Shown: positions 23,345 to 34,140 of the stretch, piece after piece
How positions within the stretch are numbered: position 1 is the stretch's first letter
Layout: each line of letters opens with the position of its first letter
DNA from: Lamellibrachia columna
Taxonomy: Eukaryota > Annelida > Polychaeta > Sabellida > Siboglinidae
Direction: 5' to 3'
DNA: 64,000 nucleotides
Assembly: GCA_963662155.1 (NCBI GenBank)
Contig: OY759268.1
Coordinates: 3,269,501 to 3,333,500, forward strand
Notes under the pieces: model-generated
Seen by the model: only the letters and a program-made list of their open reading frames with translations
What the model was told of the DNA's origin: nothing
Database searches by the model: none
Program-made: the position numbers and the translations under genes

Positions 23345-25213
23345 CGACCCAGTGAGAAGCGCGGTGGAGGTGTGGCTGTACTCTATCAAAGCGGATTGAC
23401 CATTAAGACCTTTTATTCTACACGGAATGGCATGTTCACACATTTCGAACATATGGACAGTATGGTCGTTTCCATTGATGTGAATGTGAGATTGTGCATA
23501 TTGTACTGCCCGCCTCCCTCTAAGCGAAACTGTTTTAAGAACAGTGTGTTTTTCGACGAGTGGAGTTTGTACTTGGACCGACTTACTGTTATAACTAACG
23601 ATGTAATCATAACAGGTGACCTCAACTTCTACCTCGACAACGTTAACGATGCAGATGCGGTGCGCTTCAATGGCACATTGGAAGCTCATGGATTGGTACA
23701 ACACGTGGTGGGACCCACACACAAGAAGCGCCATACTTTGGATGTTGTCATCACACGGGACATTAGTTCCTTGTTGATTGGGATACCAACAGTTTCTGAG
23801 CCATGTCTTGGAGACACAAAGGGTAACCCTTCCGGCGACCATCTGGCTCTGTGTTTTAGAATTAACTTAACGAAGCCAGACAGCGTTCGCTGGCCGGTCA
23901 CTTTCAGGAAGCTTCGGGACATTTGTATTCCCGAATTTATCAAGTACTTAACACCAATTTTGAACGATACTGATAGGCCGCTAAATGAGCTTGTACACGC
24001 CTATACTACGGGATTTGAAGCGGTTGTCGACCAACACGCTCCCGTCCAAAGAAAGTCGATAACACTGAGACCAAACGCGCAATGGTATTCAGACGAATTG
24101 AGACACGTCAAACACGCGCAGGCGAGCAGAGAACGTATGGCGGCGAACAACCAACTTACCGTTCATCGACAGTTGTTCAAGGAGCAATGCAACGCAGTCA
24201 ACAAACTGATGATCAGTGCCAAGAAAACATTATTTTCTGCAAAAATCAGAGACTGCGGCCAAGATCAGAAATAAATGTTCAAATTAACGTGTCAGTTGAT
24301 GGGTAACACGGGACAGGTAATCTTACCAACCCATGAATCGGCCGAACAGTTAGCGACTATTTTTGGTGACTTTTACATTGACAAAGTTGCTACCATTCGA
24401 CGAAACATCAACACCGGCAACCCAAGTGACATCTACGAAACAGCATTGGACAATGACGTCATGTTTGACGGAATCCCGCTTCAAAGGTTTCTGCCAGCCA
24501 CCCATGACGAGGTGAAGCGAATAATTACAAATTCGGCCAACAAGTCATGTGACTTAGACCCGATCCGTACGCTGCTTTTGAGGCAGTGTCTGGATCATTT
24601 CGTGCCGTTGATTACAACCATTATTAACAAATCGTTGGCAACGTCAGTGGTCCCCGCATGTTGAAGTTGTGAGACCATTGCTTAAAAGGCCGGGCCTCGA
24701 TAATGAAGTTCTGAATAATTATCGGCCTGTGTCAAACCTACCATACGTGTCAAAACTTCTTGAGAAAGTGGTCGAACACCGTTTGAAAGATCACCTGGAC
24801 ATCAATAATCTACGCGATTTTTACCAGTCGGCGTACCGAAATAATTACTCAGCCGAGACAGCTCTTGTGAAAGTCCAAAACGACATCGCAGCAGCCCTTG
24901 GTCAAAAACGTGTAGTTGTCTTGGTCATGCCTGATCTGCCCAGTACGTTTGATGTTATCGACCATGGCATTATGCTAACGTGGCCTCAACACTCATTTGG
25001 TGTGACAGCAGAAACCCTGGATTGGATATGATTTTTATTAGCGGCCAAACGCAATGTGTCCCTGCCGGCCCCGCAACTTCGTTCAACGCACATCTATGCT
25101 GCGGCGTGCCACAAGGAACTGTGTTGGGACCGAAACTGTAATGCATATACGCTAAACCAGTTGGTGATATGGTGAAGAAACATAATCTTCGCTACCACTG
25201 TTATGCATATGAC
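23345..25213 (+). pseudogene. L2-like LINE ORF2, 5' part (endonuclease and RT fingers)
   Basis: A long plus-strand frame begins with SEKRGGGVAVLYQSG, typical of the APE endonuclease domain. It continues with VIITGDLNFYLD (about 23605), TLDVVITRD (about 23737) and SGDHLALCF (about 23833), the catalytic GDxN and SDH-type boxes. After a single in-frame TAA at 24272 it continues to RT fingers, then shifts frame at about 24660 (NNYRPVSNLPYVSKLLEKVV) and again after 25030. CGVPQGTVLGPKL follows near 25090, and the copy stops at HNLRYHCYAYD at 25213, exactly in the catalytic box. The remainder resumes at 27943. Confidence 0.85.
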
Positions 25214-27942
25214 AGATGCTGAATTAGGATTGACAGGATACGTAATGTTTAGGAGCAATCGAATAGGAAGAAGGGGAGGGGGAGTTATTTTATATGTTAA
25301 AGAATCTATTTAGGCTGATAAAATAAATTAGAAAGCGAAGCAGATTACGTTAAAGTTGCTTGGTGCAAAATTGTTTCAGGAAATTCAAAATTAAGTATTG
25401 GATTAGTTTACCGAAGTCCAAAAATAATCGAAGAGGATAACACAAAAATACAAAATGCTATAAAGGAAGTTAGTAAAGGGGAATATATCGTAATAGGAGA
25501 TTTTAACCATGGACATATACAATGGAAATCTCTAGAGCGTACAGGGGGTAAGGACCAACAATTTCTATTTTTAATTCAGGAGAGGATCCTTACTCAGCAC
25601 GTGCTAGAACCAACCAGGGGATAAAATGTATTAGATATAGTTTTATCATCACAAAAAGAATTAGTGGACAATGTAAAAATACATGAACCATTGGGTAACA
25701 GTGACCCCAATAAAATACATTTTGACATCAATGTAAAATCAGAAAGTAAAAATAAAAAAACGTATAAGAGAAATTTCCACAAAGGTAACTATAAAGATAT
25801 GAGAAAATACTTAGCAAAGCTAGATTGGAATAACATGCTGATGAATAAGACCGCAATTGAATGTTGGAATATTCTAAAATATGAAATTGAGGGTATCATC
25901 GATAAATTTGTTCCCTTGAAAAAACAAGGAAAACGATATAGAAAGAAACACTTGTCAAAAGAAGCTATTAGAAAAAGAATGTTTACGCAAACTATGTGGA
26001 GGGTTTATAGGCGTACCAGAAAGGATGAAGATTATGCAAATTACAAAGAGGCTCTTAACCTAGCTACAACTGAAATTAGAAAATATAAAAGAACCTTTGA
26101 AAATTGACAGGTAATATAAAAATGAGAGCAAGAGTTTCTATGCTTATGTAAGGAGTAAACAGGAAGTTCGAGATAAGGTCGGACCACTGGAAAACAACAG
26201 GGGAAACCTAATTTTAGACGGGTTTCAAAGGGCAGAGGTCCTAAATGAGTATTTCAGCTCAGTTTTTACCACAGAAGATATCAGCTCACTTCCAGTTCCA
26301 TTTACAAAATTTGAGAGCAATACATCAGAACATTTAGGACAGTTATTTGTAACTCCTGAAATGATAGCAAAGAAAATTAAGCAGATGAAAGATAATAAAT
26401 CACCTGGAGTTGATGGGATACCACCAAAACTGCTTAAGGAAATTGTTGAACAAATTAGTACACCACTTGCAAAATTGTTTTTAACTTGTCACTAGAAGAA
26501 GGAATAGTTCCTTCAGAATGGAAAGAGGCAAACATTACGCTGCTATTTAAGAATGGATCGAGGAACAAGCCAGAAAATTACAGACCAGTCAGTTTAACAT
26601 CAGTTGCATATAAATTACTCGAAACATTAATTACATACCACATGGTGGAATTTCTTGTAAAACATAAATTAATAAACATATCTCAACATCGGTTCCTAAA
26701 AGCAAGGTCATGTCTAACTAATCTCTTATATTTTTTTGAAGAAGTTACAAAGTGAGTACATGACGTGTCACCAGTGGATGTTGACTACTTAGATTTTCAG
26801 AAGGTTTTCGATAAAGTGCCACATCAAAGACTGTTCCTTAAACTAAAAGCCCATGGCATAGGTATTCATGTAACCAACTGGATAGAAAAGTGGCTTACAC
26901 ACAGAAAACACAGAGTAATACTTAGATTTCAAACTGGAAATCTGTTTTGAGTGGGGTACCACAGGGATCAGTATTAGGCCCTATACTGTTTTTAATATAT
27001 ATAAATGATTTGGAAGATGACATATCTAGCAAAGAACTCAAATTTGCAGATGACACAAAAGTATTCAGAAAGTGTTCTAATGATACAGATAAACAAAGTT
27101 TACAGGATGATCTAGATAAATTAGTTAAATGACCAGAAAAATGGCAAATGATATTAAATTTTGGGAAGTGTAAATGTATACACATAGGACATGGAAACAT
27201 GGATGAAGAATATAAAATGGGAGGTGCTGTACTAGGTATAACCACACAACTACAGGACTTAGGAGTAACCTTTAGTGCTGACATGAACGTTTCAGAGCAA
27301 TGTGGTATTGCTGCTTCGAAAGGAAATCAAATTCTAGGGCTAATTAGGAGAAATGTCATGTATAAGGAAAAACAGCTAATTGTACCCCTGTATAAATTAA
27401 TAGTTATACCGCATTTGGAATATTGTATTCATGCATGGAGGCTATATCGTAAAAAGGACATAGACAAGTTAGAAAGAATAAAACGAAGTGCAACTAAAAT
27501 GATTCCAGAATTGAGAGACCTTAGTTACGAAAGTCGCTTATTACAATGTGGTTTGACAAAACTAGAGACCAGGAGACTAAGAGGAGACCAAATAGAAGTG
27601 TTTAAAATAGTGAATGGTTATGAGGATGTTGACAGGAATATGTTCTTCAAACTTAAAGAAGGCAGTAGAACCAGAGGACATAAAGCAGCATTAGTTAAGG
27701 AGCAGTGTAGGTTGGACATGAGAAAGTACTCTTTCTCACAGAGTGTGATAAATGATTGAAACAAACTGCCAAATGATTGTGTTAATGTGTGAACATTTAA
27801 AAAATAGAATTGACAGATATTTGATAAGGGCGGGCTACACATAAATGAGAAAATTGTTGGTCTCTCGATAAGCCAATGACGTTCTTGTCCACTTGCCACC
27901 AGGAACTTGTTGTTTGGGATGGAACCTTGTTAAACCTTGTTA
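25214..27942 (+). pseudogene. CR1-like LINE nested inside the L2-like LINE (longest copy)
   Basis: Begins in the endonuclease domain (ELGLTGYVMFRSNRIGRRGG, about 25220-25280), then VIGDFNHGHIQW (about 25495) and a DIVLSS box (about 25635). A linker region (147-codon frame 25664-26107) leads to NKSPGVDGIPPKLLKEI (about 26395) and RT motifs YLDFQKVFDKVPHQ, SGVPQGSVLGPILF and KFADDTKVFRK. A long C-terminal frame (27148-27759) and the family 3' UTR with AACCTTGTTAAACCTTGTTA at the end complete it. At least four stops or frameshifts disable it. A GACA at each edge (25211-25214 and 27943-27946) may be the target duplication. Confidence 0.87.
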
Positions 27943-28530
27943 GACACACAAATATACTTGTCCATCAAGCCTGATGAGAACTGGGCCAGTGATAGGTCAG
28001 CCACTGAAGCCTATGTGGCGGATGTTGGCGGGTGGATGAATAGAAACATGCTAACACTGACCCAAGAAAAAGCGAACTCATTGTGTTTTCGTCCAAACAC
28101 CGAATTCGTCGAGTGAACGACTTGTCCCTCACGAGCGGAGGCAGACTATTACATACTATGCAATCCGTGAGATATCTTGGAGATATTATTGACAGCAGCT
28201 TGACAATGCAGAAACAGGTGAATGCGATCTCCAAGTGCCTGAAATATTGGCAAAGTCATCACAAATGACGCCTGTAAGATTCTAGTCCAGGCACTGGTAA
28301 CAACCCGTCTGGACTATGGAAACGCGCTACTGCAAGGTTTGCCTCAGGTGCTAATTGAACGATTGCAGCGTATGCAGAATTACGCTGCTCGCCTAATCAC
28401 CGGGTCACGCAAGAGTGAACACATAACGCCTGTGTTACGTGAGCTACTTTGGCTTCCAGTGAAATACCGGCTCCGCTTTAAGGTTAACACCTTCACGTAT
28501 AAATTTGACGACGTGCCATTGGGTGTACTG
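27943..28530 (+). pseudogene. L2-like LINE ORF2, 3' part (continues from 25213)
   Basis: Sequence resumes with codons for TQIYLSIKPDENWASDRSA, the segment that follows the YADD box in this family. It goes on with GGWMNRNMLTL, then (frame-shifted) RYLGDIIDSSLTMQKQV, RLDYGNALLQGLPQ and LQRMQNYAARLITGSRKSEH. It ends near FKVNTFTYK at about 28505, before the usual WNSLP tail. The missing tail implies a second deletion or truncation. Confidence 0.85.
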
Positions 28531-28955
28531 CTCATGAAATTACTGATGTACGAGATAACAATATGTTAGCAATCACCAATGGACTTTTTACATCCAAATA
28601 TTGACACGTTGAGGCCATTGGCACAGAATAGCATTTCCGATAGCTTTGACATAACGTTATTAAACTGGTTATATCATTATCGCTGGTAACGCGATTCGAA
28701 CAGTTTTCTCGTGGTCATTACTAACAATGAAATATTGTTGGTGGACAGAGGTTGTCAACGAAGACGTCTACTTCTGTAAGCTAGGCACTGTGAGTTGTGT
28801 TGGATTAAGTTTATTGCATGACAGATTAACATGTTGACGTTAATAATATTGAACGGAATTCAATAATTTGCGGTTTTTATTTAAAATCAACGTTCAATTC
28901 GTAACCTCGACTTTGTAGTCACTGTATCGGACATACAGACGTATTTATATTGCAG
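28531..28955. other. Interval before the GPCR exon
   Basis: No feature recognised. It would be intron if the acceptor at 28951-28955 (TATTGCAG) is used for the downstream GPCR exon. Confidence 0.4.
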
Positions 28956-29123
28956 AGTGCGGACGCGGGGTGACATACAGCGCCGTGAAAACAAGCGTAA
29001 TCGTTGCAATGATCGTTTTACATATCACCATGAACTATCTACTAATCGCTGTTCTCGTGAAATATGCAGAACTACGTGAAGACCGCACCGTTCTCTTCAA
29101 GATATCGCTCTCTCTGGCAGACG

Positions 29124-29149
29124 CAGTGGACTTACGCAGTGGACTTACG
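29124..29149. repeat. 13-bp direct repeat inside GPCR TM2
   Basis: CAGTGGACTTACG occurs twice head to tail. The frame stays open across it, but the spacing between LAD and GLTVLP is about three to four residues longer than usual. Confidence 0.9.
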
Positions 29150-29481
29150 GTTTTACCAATCGGTGCTGTATTCTGCTCAAGAGTTATATCAAGAGTGCAA
29201 CATTTGACACAATACCTTCCCAAGATAAACATGGTATGCCTGTCGATATTCGGCTTCGCTTCGATGCAAAGCCAGGCTTGGGTGGCCTTCTCTAAGATGG
29301 TATCGGTATCGAAGCAGCTGAGGTACGAGCTCTCTAGAAATCGCTGCTACGGAATCATTGTCTCCACGTGGATCTTCGGCGCCGCTGTTGCTGCTTCAAG
29401 GTTACTTCTTAGCCCGACGTGGAATACAGATGTTTGCTGGTTTACATTCGAGGCACACAGCAGAAGCGTTTCTGCGTTGGT

Positions 29482-29639
29482 GTTAGTGTTGTACCTAGTC
29501 TCGTTAGTTTGTCCGGAACTTGTTCTCACCTACGCGATTGTGCGAATAATGTTCCTCGTTGTTAGTGTTGTACCTAGTCTCGTTAGTTTGTCCGGAACTT
29601 GTTCTCACCTACGCGATTGTGCGAATAATGTTCCTCGTT
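29482..29639. repeat. 79-bp tandem duplication inside GPCR TM5
   Basis: Bases 29482-29560 are repeated exactly at 29561-29639. Since 79 is not a multiple of three, the duplication alone moves the reading frame from that of TM1-TM5 to the other frame, in which TM6 and TM7 are then read out of phase with the upstream helices. Confidence 0.95.
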
Positions 29640-29758
29640 GTCGTCCGAGCTCACATACAAGTCTCGATGTAGGTGCAGTCGATCAGCGGAGGCGACGACG
29701 ATTCAGGAACGGTGAATCTTAAGGCGATTCGCTCTTCCAGAAACGTCCTCGTCATTTG

Positions 29759-29822
29759 CTTTGTAGCTCTGGATCTTTGTACCTCTGGAACTTTGTAGCT
29801 GTGGATCTGTGTAGCTGTGGAT
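29759..29822. repeat. 16-bp tandem repeat (4 units) inside GPCR TM6
   Basis: Four units of CTTTGTAGCTCTGGAT-type sequence with a few changes. Three extra units add 48 bp, so the frame returns, but the rotated frames introduce a TAG. Confidence 0.9.
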
Positions 29823-30002
29823 CTTTCAGTGCTATTTTTTGTGCATATGATTATTCTTTACATCTTACACGATGAAAAGTTGTGTTTAGTTTTTTGGCAT
29901 TTTGGTTGGTCCGCTACAATTCGTTCACGAATAGTTTTCTATACATGGTTCTTCACCAGTCGATTCGATAAAACACTTAGGCTCATGTTCACCGGTTTGT
30001 AA

Positions 30003-31022
30003 GAGTCGTGTTGTTGTGGCTGAAGGCAAATCCGTACAGAAGTCGGTGACGATAACAGCGGGGATAAACCATTTCGTGTTCAACTGGTAATTTAATTAAC
30101 TAATTTGTTGTTGTCGTGTTAGTTGAACACATCGCCGTTATCGGATTCTGATGTCTTGTGTCGTTTAATTAACTATTAATTAACTGTGTTACTGCCTAAA
30201 TGATCATGTAGTCGTGTCGTGTTCGGTAGATGTATTGCCGTTGTCGACTTCCGTTGTTAAGTATTGTGCGACTGACAAGTTGCATGGATACGTTTCCCAT
30301 GAACGTAACGTCTAAATTCATACTTCAGGGTTGGTTCCTTTATGACGCGAACACAGGCGTCTAAATCGTTGTAATTGATTATATTTCGAATATATTTGCT
30401 AAACAAAACACCGAACATATGTATTAATGCATAACCTGTTTACATTTGTTTGCTAGAAAAATATACTTGTTGTTAATATTATTTTGTTGTTGCTGCTGCT
30501 GCTGTTTCATGGAACTTCTTGCATAGGTTCTGTTGTGTAGAGAGTGTATACAAATGAACAAGATTCATGAAGCTATACGAACGTTTCAAGTACATATAAT
30601 TACGGAAGAAATCGTGCAAATTGTCGAAAGTAATTTTCACATAAAATGCAACGATATGTAAAACAAGTGTTGTGTTGGTAGTGTGCATATGCGCGAATAA
30701 GGTTTTGCACGGACGACGGGTTGTCTGTTTGTGCAGTGTTTACGTAGATCCTGAGAAAACAAACACATCTGGCATCCACCACGAAGTGCTGTCCCTGTTG
30801 TTCATATGTGTTATTTAGTTTTGTTTAAATTGTCGGCCAAAATATTAATTTATTTTAAACTAAGCCAAGTGGAAATTCGGAGAAAAAGTATTTTCGTATT
30901 TTCGTGATATGATATCAGGATATTGATACTTTCACAAGTTACCCGATTTATTATTCACCTTATTAACGACGGGTTAATTTAATCGAGGAAAGAGTTGTAT
31001 GAGAAGAAACTCTCACAACAGT
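30003..31022. other. Interval downstream of the GPCR exon
   Basis: AT-rich with no recognised gene. It contains a short GCT/GTT run (about 30484-30505) and 60-70-codon minus frames without domain resemblance. It could include the GPCR 3' UTR. Confidence 0.45.
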
Positions 31023-31290
31023 GGAATTTGACGACGTGAATTTGACGACGTAAATGTGAAGGCGTGAATGTGAAGACGTGAATGGGATGACGTGAATATG
31101 ATGACGCGAATATGATTACTTTAATGTGATGACATGAATGTGAAGACGTGAATGTTATAACGTGAATGTAATGACGTGAATGTGATGATGTTAATGTGAT
31201 GACGTGAATATGAAGACGTGCATTTGATGACGTGAATGTGAAGACATGAATGTGATGATGTGAATCTGATGACGTGACGTGAATGTGAAT
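31023..31290. repeat. 14-bp minisatellite, about 18 units
   Basis: Units of CGTGAATGTGATGA with mainly single-base variants. The junctions create many ATGACGTGAA motifs that resemble ATF/CREB half sites. The threonine/histidine-rich minus frame is a repeat translation. Confidence 0.9.
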
Positions 31291-31375
31291 GTCATAGATA
31301 AACGTAAAAGCATTTATTTCCTCAAATGAAGAGGCGTCTGATATCGTCATCAACACCGTCGTAAGAGTCTCAAAC

Positions 31376-31581
31376 GTCTTAAGAGTATTGATCATACGTT
31401 TTAGGACGTTAGTCAGGCGTCTTGAGATATGGTCAAGCGTCTTAAGAGTATTGATCATACGTGTTAGGACATTATTCAGGCGTCTTCAGACATGGTCAAG
31501 CGTCTTAAGAGTATTGATCATACATCTTAGGACATTAGTCAGGCGTCTTAAGACATTGTCAAGCGTCTTAAGAGTATTGGT
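31376..31581. repeat. 63-bp minisatellite, about 3.3 units
   Basis: The unit begins GTCTTAAGAGTATTGATCAT and is repeated three times plus a partial. Because 63 is a multiple of three, the plus-strand frame reads a 21-residue periodic, Arg/Leu/Val-rich peptide. No start or family supports it as a gene. Confidence 0.92.
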
Positions 31582-31599
31582 CAAGCATGATCCATAGAT

Positions 31600-32784
31600 A
31601 ACTACTATATAATTACACCACAAAAACAACGTGTGTATATAATATGTTTAATCAAGCGAAGCTAAGAGAAGCTATTTTATATATTATATTATTATTATTA
31701 TTATGTACAAATGCTTTTACGTTTATCTTTGACGACCACATTCACGCCAACACATTCACGTAATCGCATGACATGTACAAACGCGGGAATGGATGAGACG
31801 GCGAGTTTGTAGAAACGCAGGAAAATTGCGAAAGCGCCAAGTTGGTAGAAACGCGTGGGAATTGGGAAAAGGCGTGTAGAAACGCGGGAAATGGAGAAAA
31901 TGTTTGCACATTTCGGCGGATTTCAATTTAGCGTGACAGCTTATGAATTATTTCGCTGAATTGTCAGATATTCTTATACATGCATTGGCATCCCAGATTA
32001 CTGGAAAAGGCATATTTATTGCTAACCAGGGACGCCCTAACAAGCACACCCTTTTTACATCAATGTCAGTTACACCCAGAATAAAAAAATATAAAAATTA
32101 CAATAGTTAAGTTTTAATGGCATCAAGATAGATTACAATTGAGGGAGGATTTCAAAACACGGATGTTCAAAAACAAACAAAATTGGTTTATTGGCAAAGC
32201 AGCTGCTTCGTTTAGCGAATGTGAATGTTTCGCCCTGAATACCATGTTTACAGGGCATGTCGAATGGCCAGATCGATATTTATAAACATGTAACGATACA
32301 AAGATTGTGGTTGAATAAAACATATTTCAGTGGCAGACCCGTCCTCGGGGTTTTGTAAAGGGGCATCGGGTGTACACAATCAATTTTAGATTTGCTTAAC
32401 GTACGAACCATCCCCGTGGACTCTCGCGCACGGCCTACAAAAGTTCAGCACCAGTCATGCGAGACTGACGGAGATATGAAGACACTTACAGACAGACAGG
32501 CAGACAGAGTCACAAACTCTTTATGGAAGAGAAACAATGGACTGTATACTTGGATGCTAACACTATGACAACTCTGCTCCAAATCCTCTATACAGAAAGC
32601 CAAGACATTACGCCCACTCTCATGTCACAATCTATGAACCTTGGGGTGGAAAGGAGTGGCCGTCTGGGTAGTTCCTACCCCATGCCCCTCGACCATCGTC
32701 ATGGTAACATGGAGGTCTCGACTGCCAATTGGATCGTTGAACAGTTACAAAAAGTCATAGAAAGAAAATAAATCGAATAACTTG
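31600..32784. other. Unclassified interval
   Basis: At 31770-31900 the motif GTAGAAACGC(A/G)GG recurs three to four times. The 82-codon plus frame at 32523-32771 has no recognised domain and lies just before the truncated LINE. The remainder shows nothing. Confidence 0.45.
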
Positions 32785-33850
32785 GGCGGTCCTTGGGCCA
32801 GTTATGTTTACTCTGTACACTACGCCAATGCAGCGCTTATTCAGAAGACATGGAGTACACTACCACAAATATGCGGATGACATTCAACTATATGCATCCT
32901 ACAATCCAGCTGTGCTGGGCGACCAAGCGGAAACAGTGAGGCAACTCACAGACTGTATTAGGGAAGTTGGACAATGGATGACTCTTCGTATGCTAAAGTT
33001 AAATGATGACAAAACTGAGATGATTACTTTTATATTAAAACATCATCTCAAGTTATATGGAGTTTGCTGTATGACCATTGGAGCTGACATCATTTCACCA
33101 GTAGACTGCGTACGAAATTTGGGAGTTCATATGGATCAACATCTGACGACAACACATCATGTGACAGCTGTGTATGCTGCTTGTAATTATCATCGATACA
33201 GACTATCATCAATACGTCACTATCTCACAACAGAAGCCACCAAAAGTGTTGTAAACGCACTTGTGACCTCTCGCTTAGATTTCTGTAATTCGCTTTTGGT
33301 AAACCTTCTGGCATCACAGATACTTCGACTGCAACGAGTACAGAACAATGCTGCTAGACTAATTACGCGCACCAGTAGGCACGACCACATAATACCAGTC
33401 TTAAGGGGCTTACACTGGCTGCTGGTAGCAAGTCGAATACATTTCAAGGTGCTAGAGCTGGCGTACCGATGCGTCAATGGTTTGGCGCCGACTTATTTGG
33501 TCGAACTTTTACACATACGAACTCCTGATGGGCGTCTACGCAAGGACTATGCGCCAACACTGCACTAATACATCACTAAGAAGAGCATTGGTGAATCTGC
33601 AATTGGAACAACAGCGCCTCGACTATGGAATTCATTGCCCGCAGACATTCGTAATTCCAAGACGCTAACAATTTTTAGGAATTCTTTAAAGACTCACCTT
33701 TTTACTAGTCACTTCAAATATGAAGAGAATATTATGTGATGGACACTATGGGTGGACTATTTGTGATATACATTAATTTTGCATTAGGAATCTCACCAGT
33801 ATTTTACACAATGTGAATAGTATTTTATACCATGTACAGCGCATTGATCC
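32785..33850 (+). pseudogene. 5'-truncated L2-like LINE (RT palm to 3' UTR)
   Basis: Starts at the codons for LGPVMFTLYTTPMQRLF, then HYHKYADDIQLYASYN (catalytic YADD intact), WMTLRMLKLNDDKTEM, VRNLGVHMDQHL and RLDFCNSLLVNL. RVQNNAARLITRTSRHDHI and LRGLHWLLVASRI lead into YRCVNGLAPTYLVELL. After a frameshift near 33565 the C-terminus reads APRLWNSLPADIR and LKTHLFTSHF, ending at about 33740. A 3' UTR of about 110 bp ends in GTACAGCGCATTGATC. One frameshift and the truncation make it inactive. Confidence 0.9.
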
Positions 33851-33904
33851 TTATAGTCGCCGAAGTCTGACAATGCTAAACTAGAACAATACATTCGTAG
33901 ACCT

Positions 33905-34140
33905 AACCTTAGGTTTGAAGAAATATCAGAGGCGGTGGGGGCTGCGGAGACTGATCTGCATCATAAATAACCAGATGAAAATGACCCCCCAGGAAGCTCA
34001 GGAAATTGAGCGCGTGCACCAAAATCGGCCGCCAAGTCGCCGATGGACGCCCCCCGCATGGTTATTGTCCGACTCAAGTGTGATCGTCGCCGTGACGCTA
34101 TCTACAAATATCGGGGCAACTTGAAGACAAACAGTACAAC
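33905..34140 (+). pseudogene. Possible LINE ORF1 remnant
   Basis: Broken reads contain EEISEAVGAAETDL, then (after a stop and a frame change) APRMVIVRLKCDRRRDAIYK followed by YRGNLK. The VIVRL block resembles the RRM-type part of L1/Tx1 ORF1 proteins. Short and degraded, so the call is tentative. Confidence 0.35.

Larger units (their letters stand above)
28956..30002 (+). pseudogene. Rhodopsin-class GPCR exon, broken by tandem duplications
   Basis: Encodes a seven-helix receptor-like protein of the plasma membrane. The exon starts after an acceptor-like TATTTATATTGCAG, so an upstream exon is expected. TM1 reads SVIVAMIVLHITMNYLLIAV. TM2 is ISLSLADAV...GLTVLPIGAV, with a few extra residues from a 13-bp repeat. 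In TM3 the DRY position reads SKM in AFSKMVSVSKQLRY. TM4 has the conserved Trp (STWIFGAA), and TM5 a Pro (CPELVLTYAIV). A 79-bp duplication at 29482-29639 then shifts the frame by one. In the shifted frame the sequence continues with VNLKAIRSSRNVLVICFVAL (TM6 start), a stop caused by a 16-bp repeat, then SVLFFVHMIILYILHD and a TM7 end VFYTWFFTSRFDKTLRLMF with the YTWF of many class A receptors. Excluding the two tandem expansions, one frame spans all segments. The ligand is unknown. It may be a pseudogene or an assembly artefact. Confidence 0.72.
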
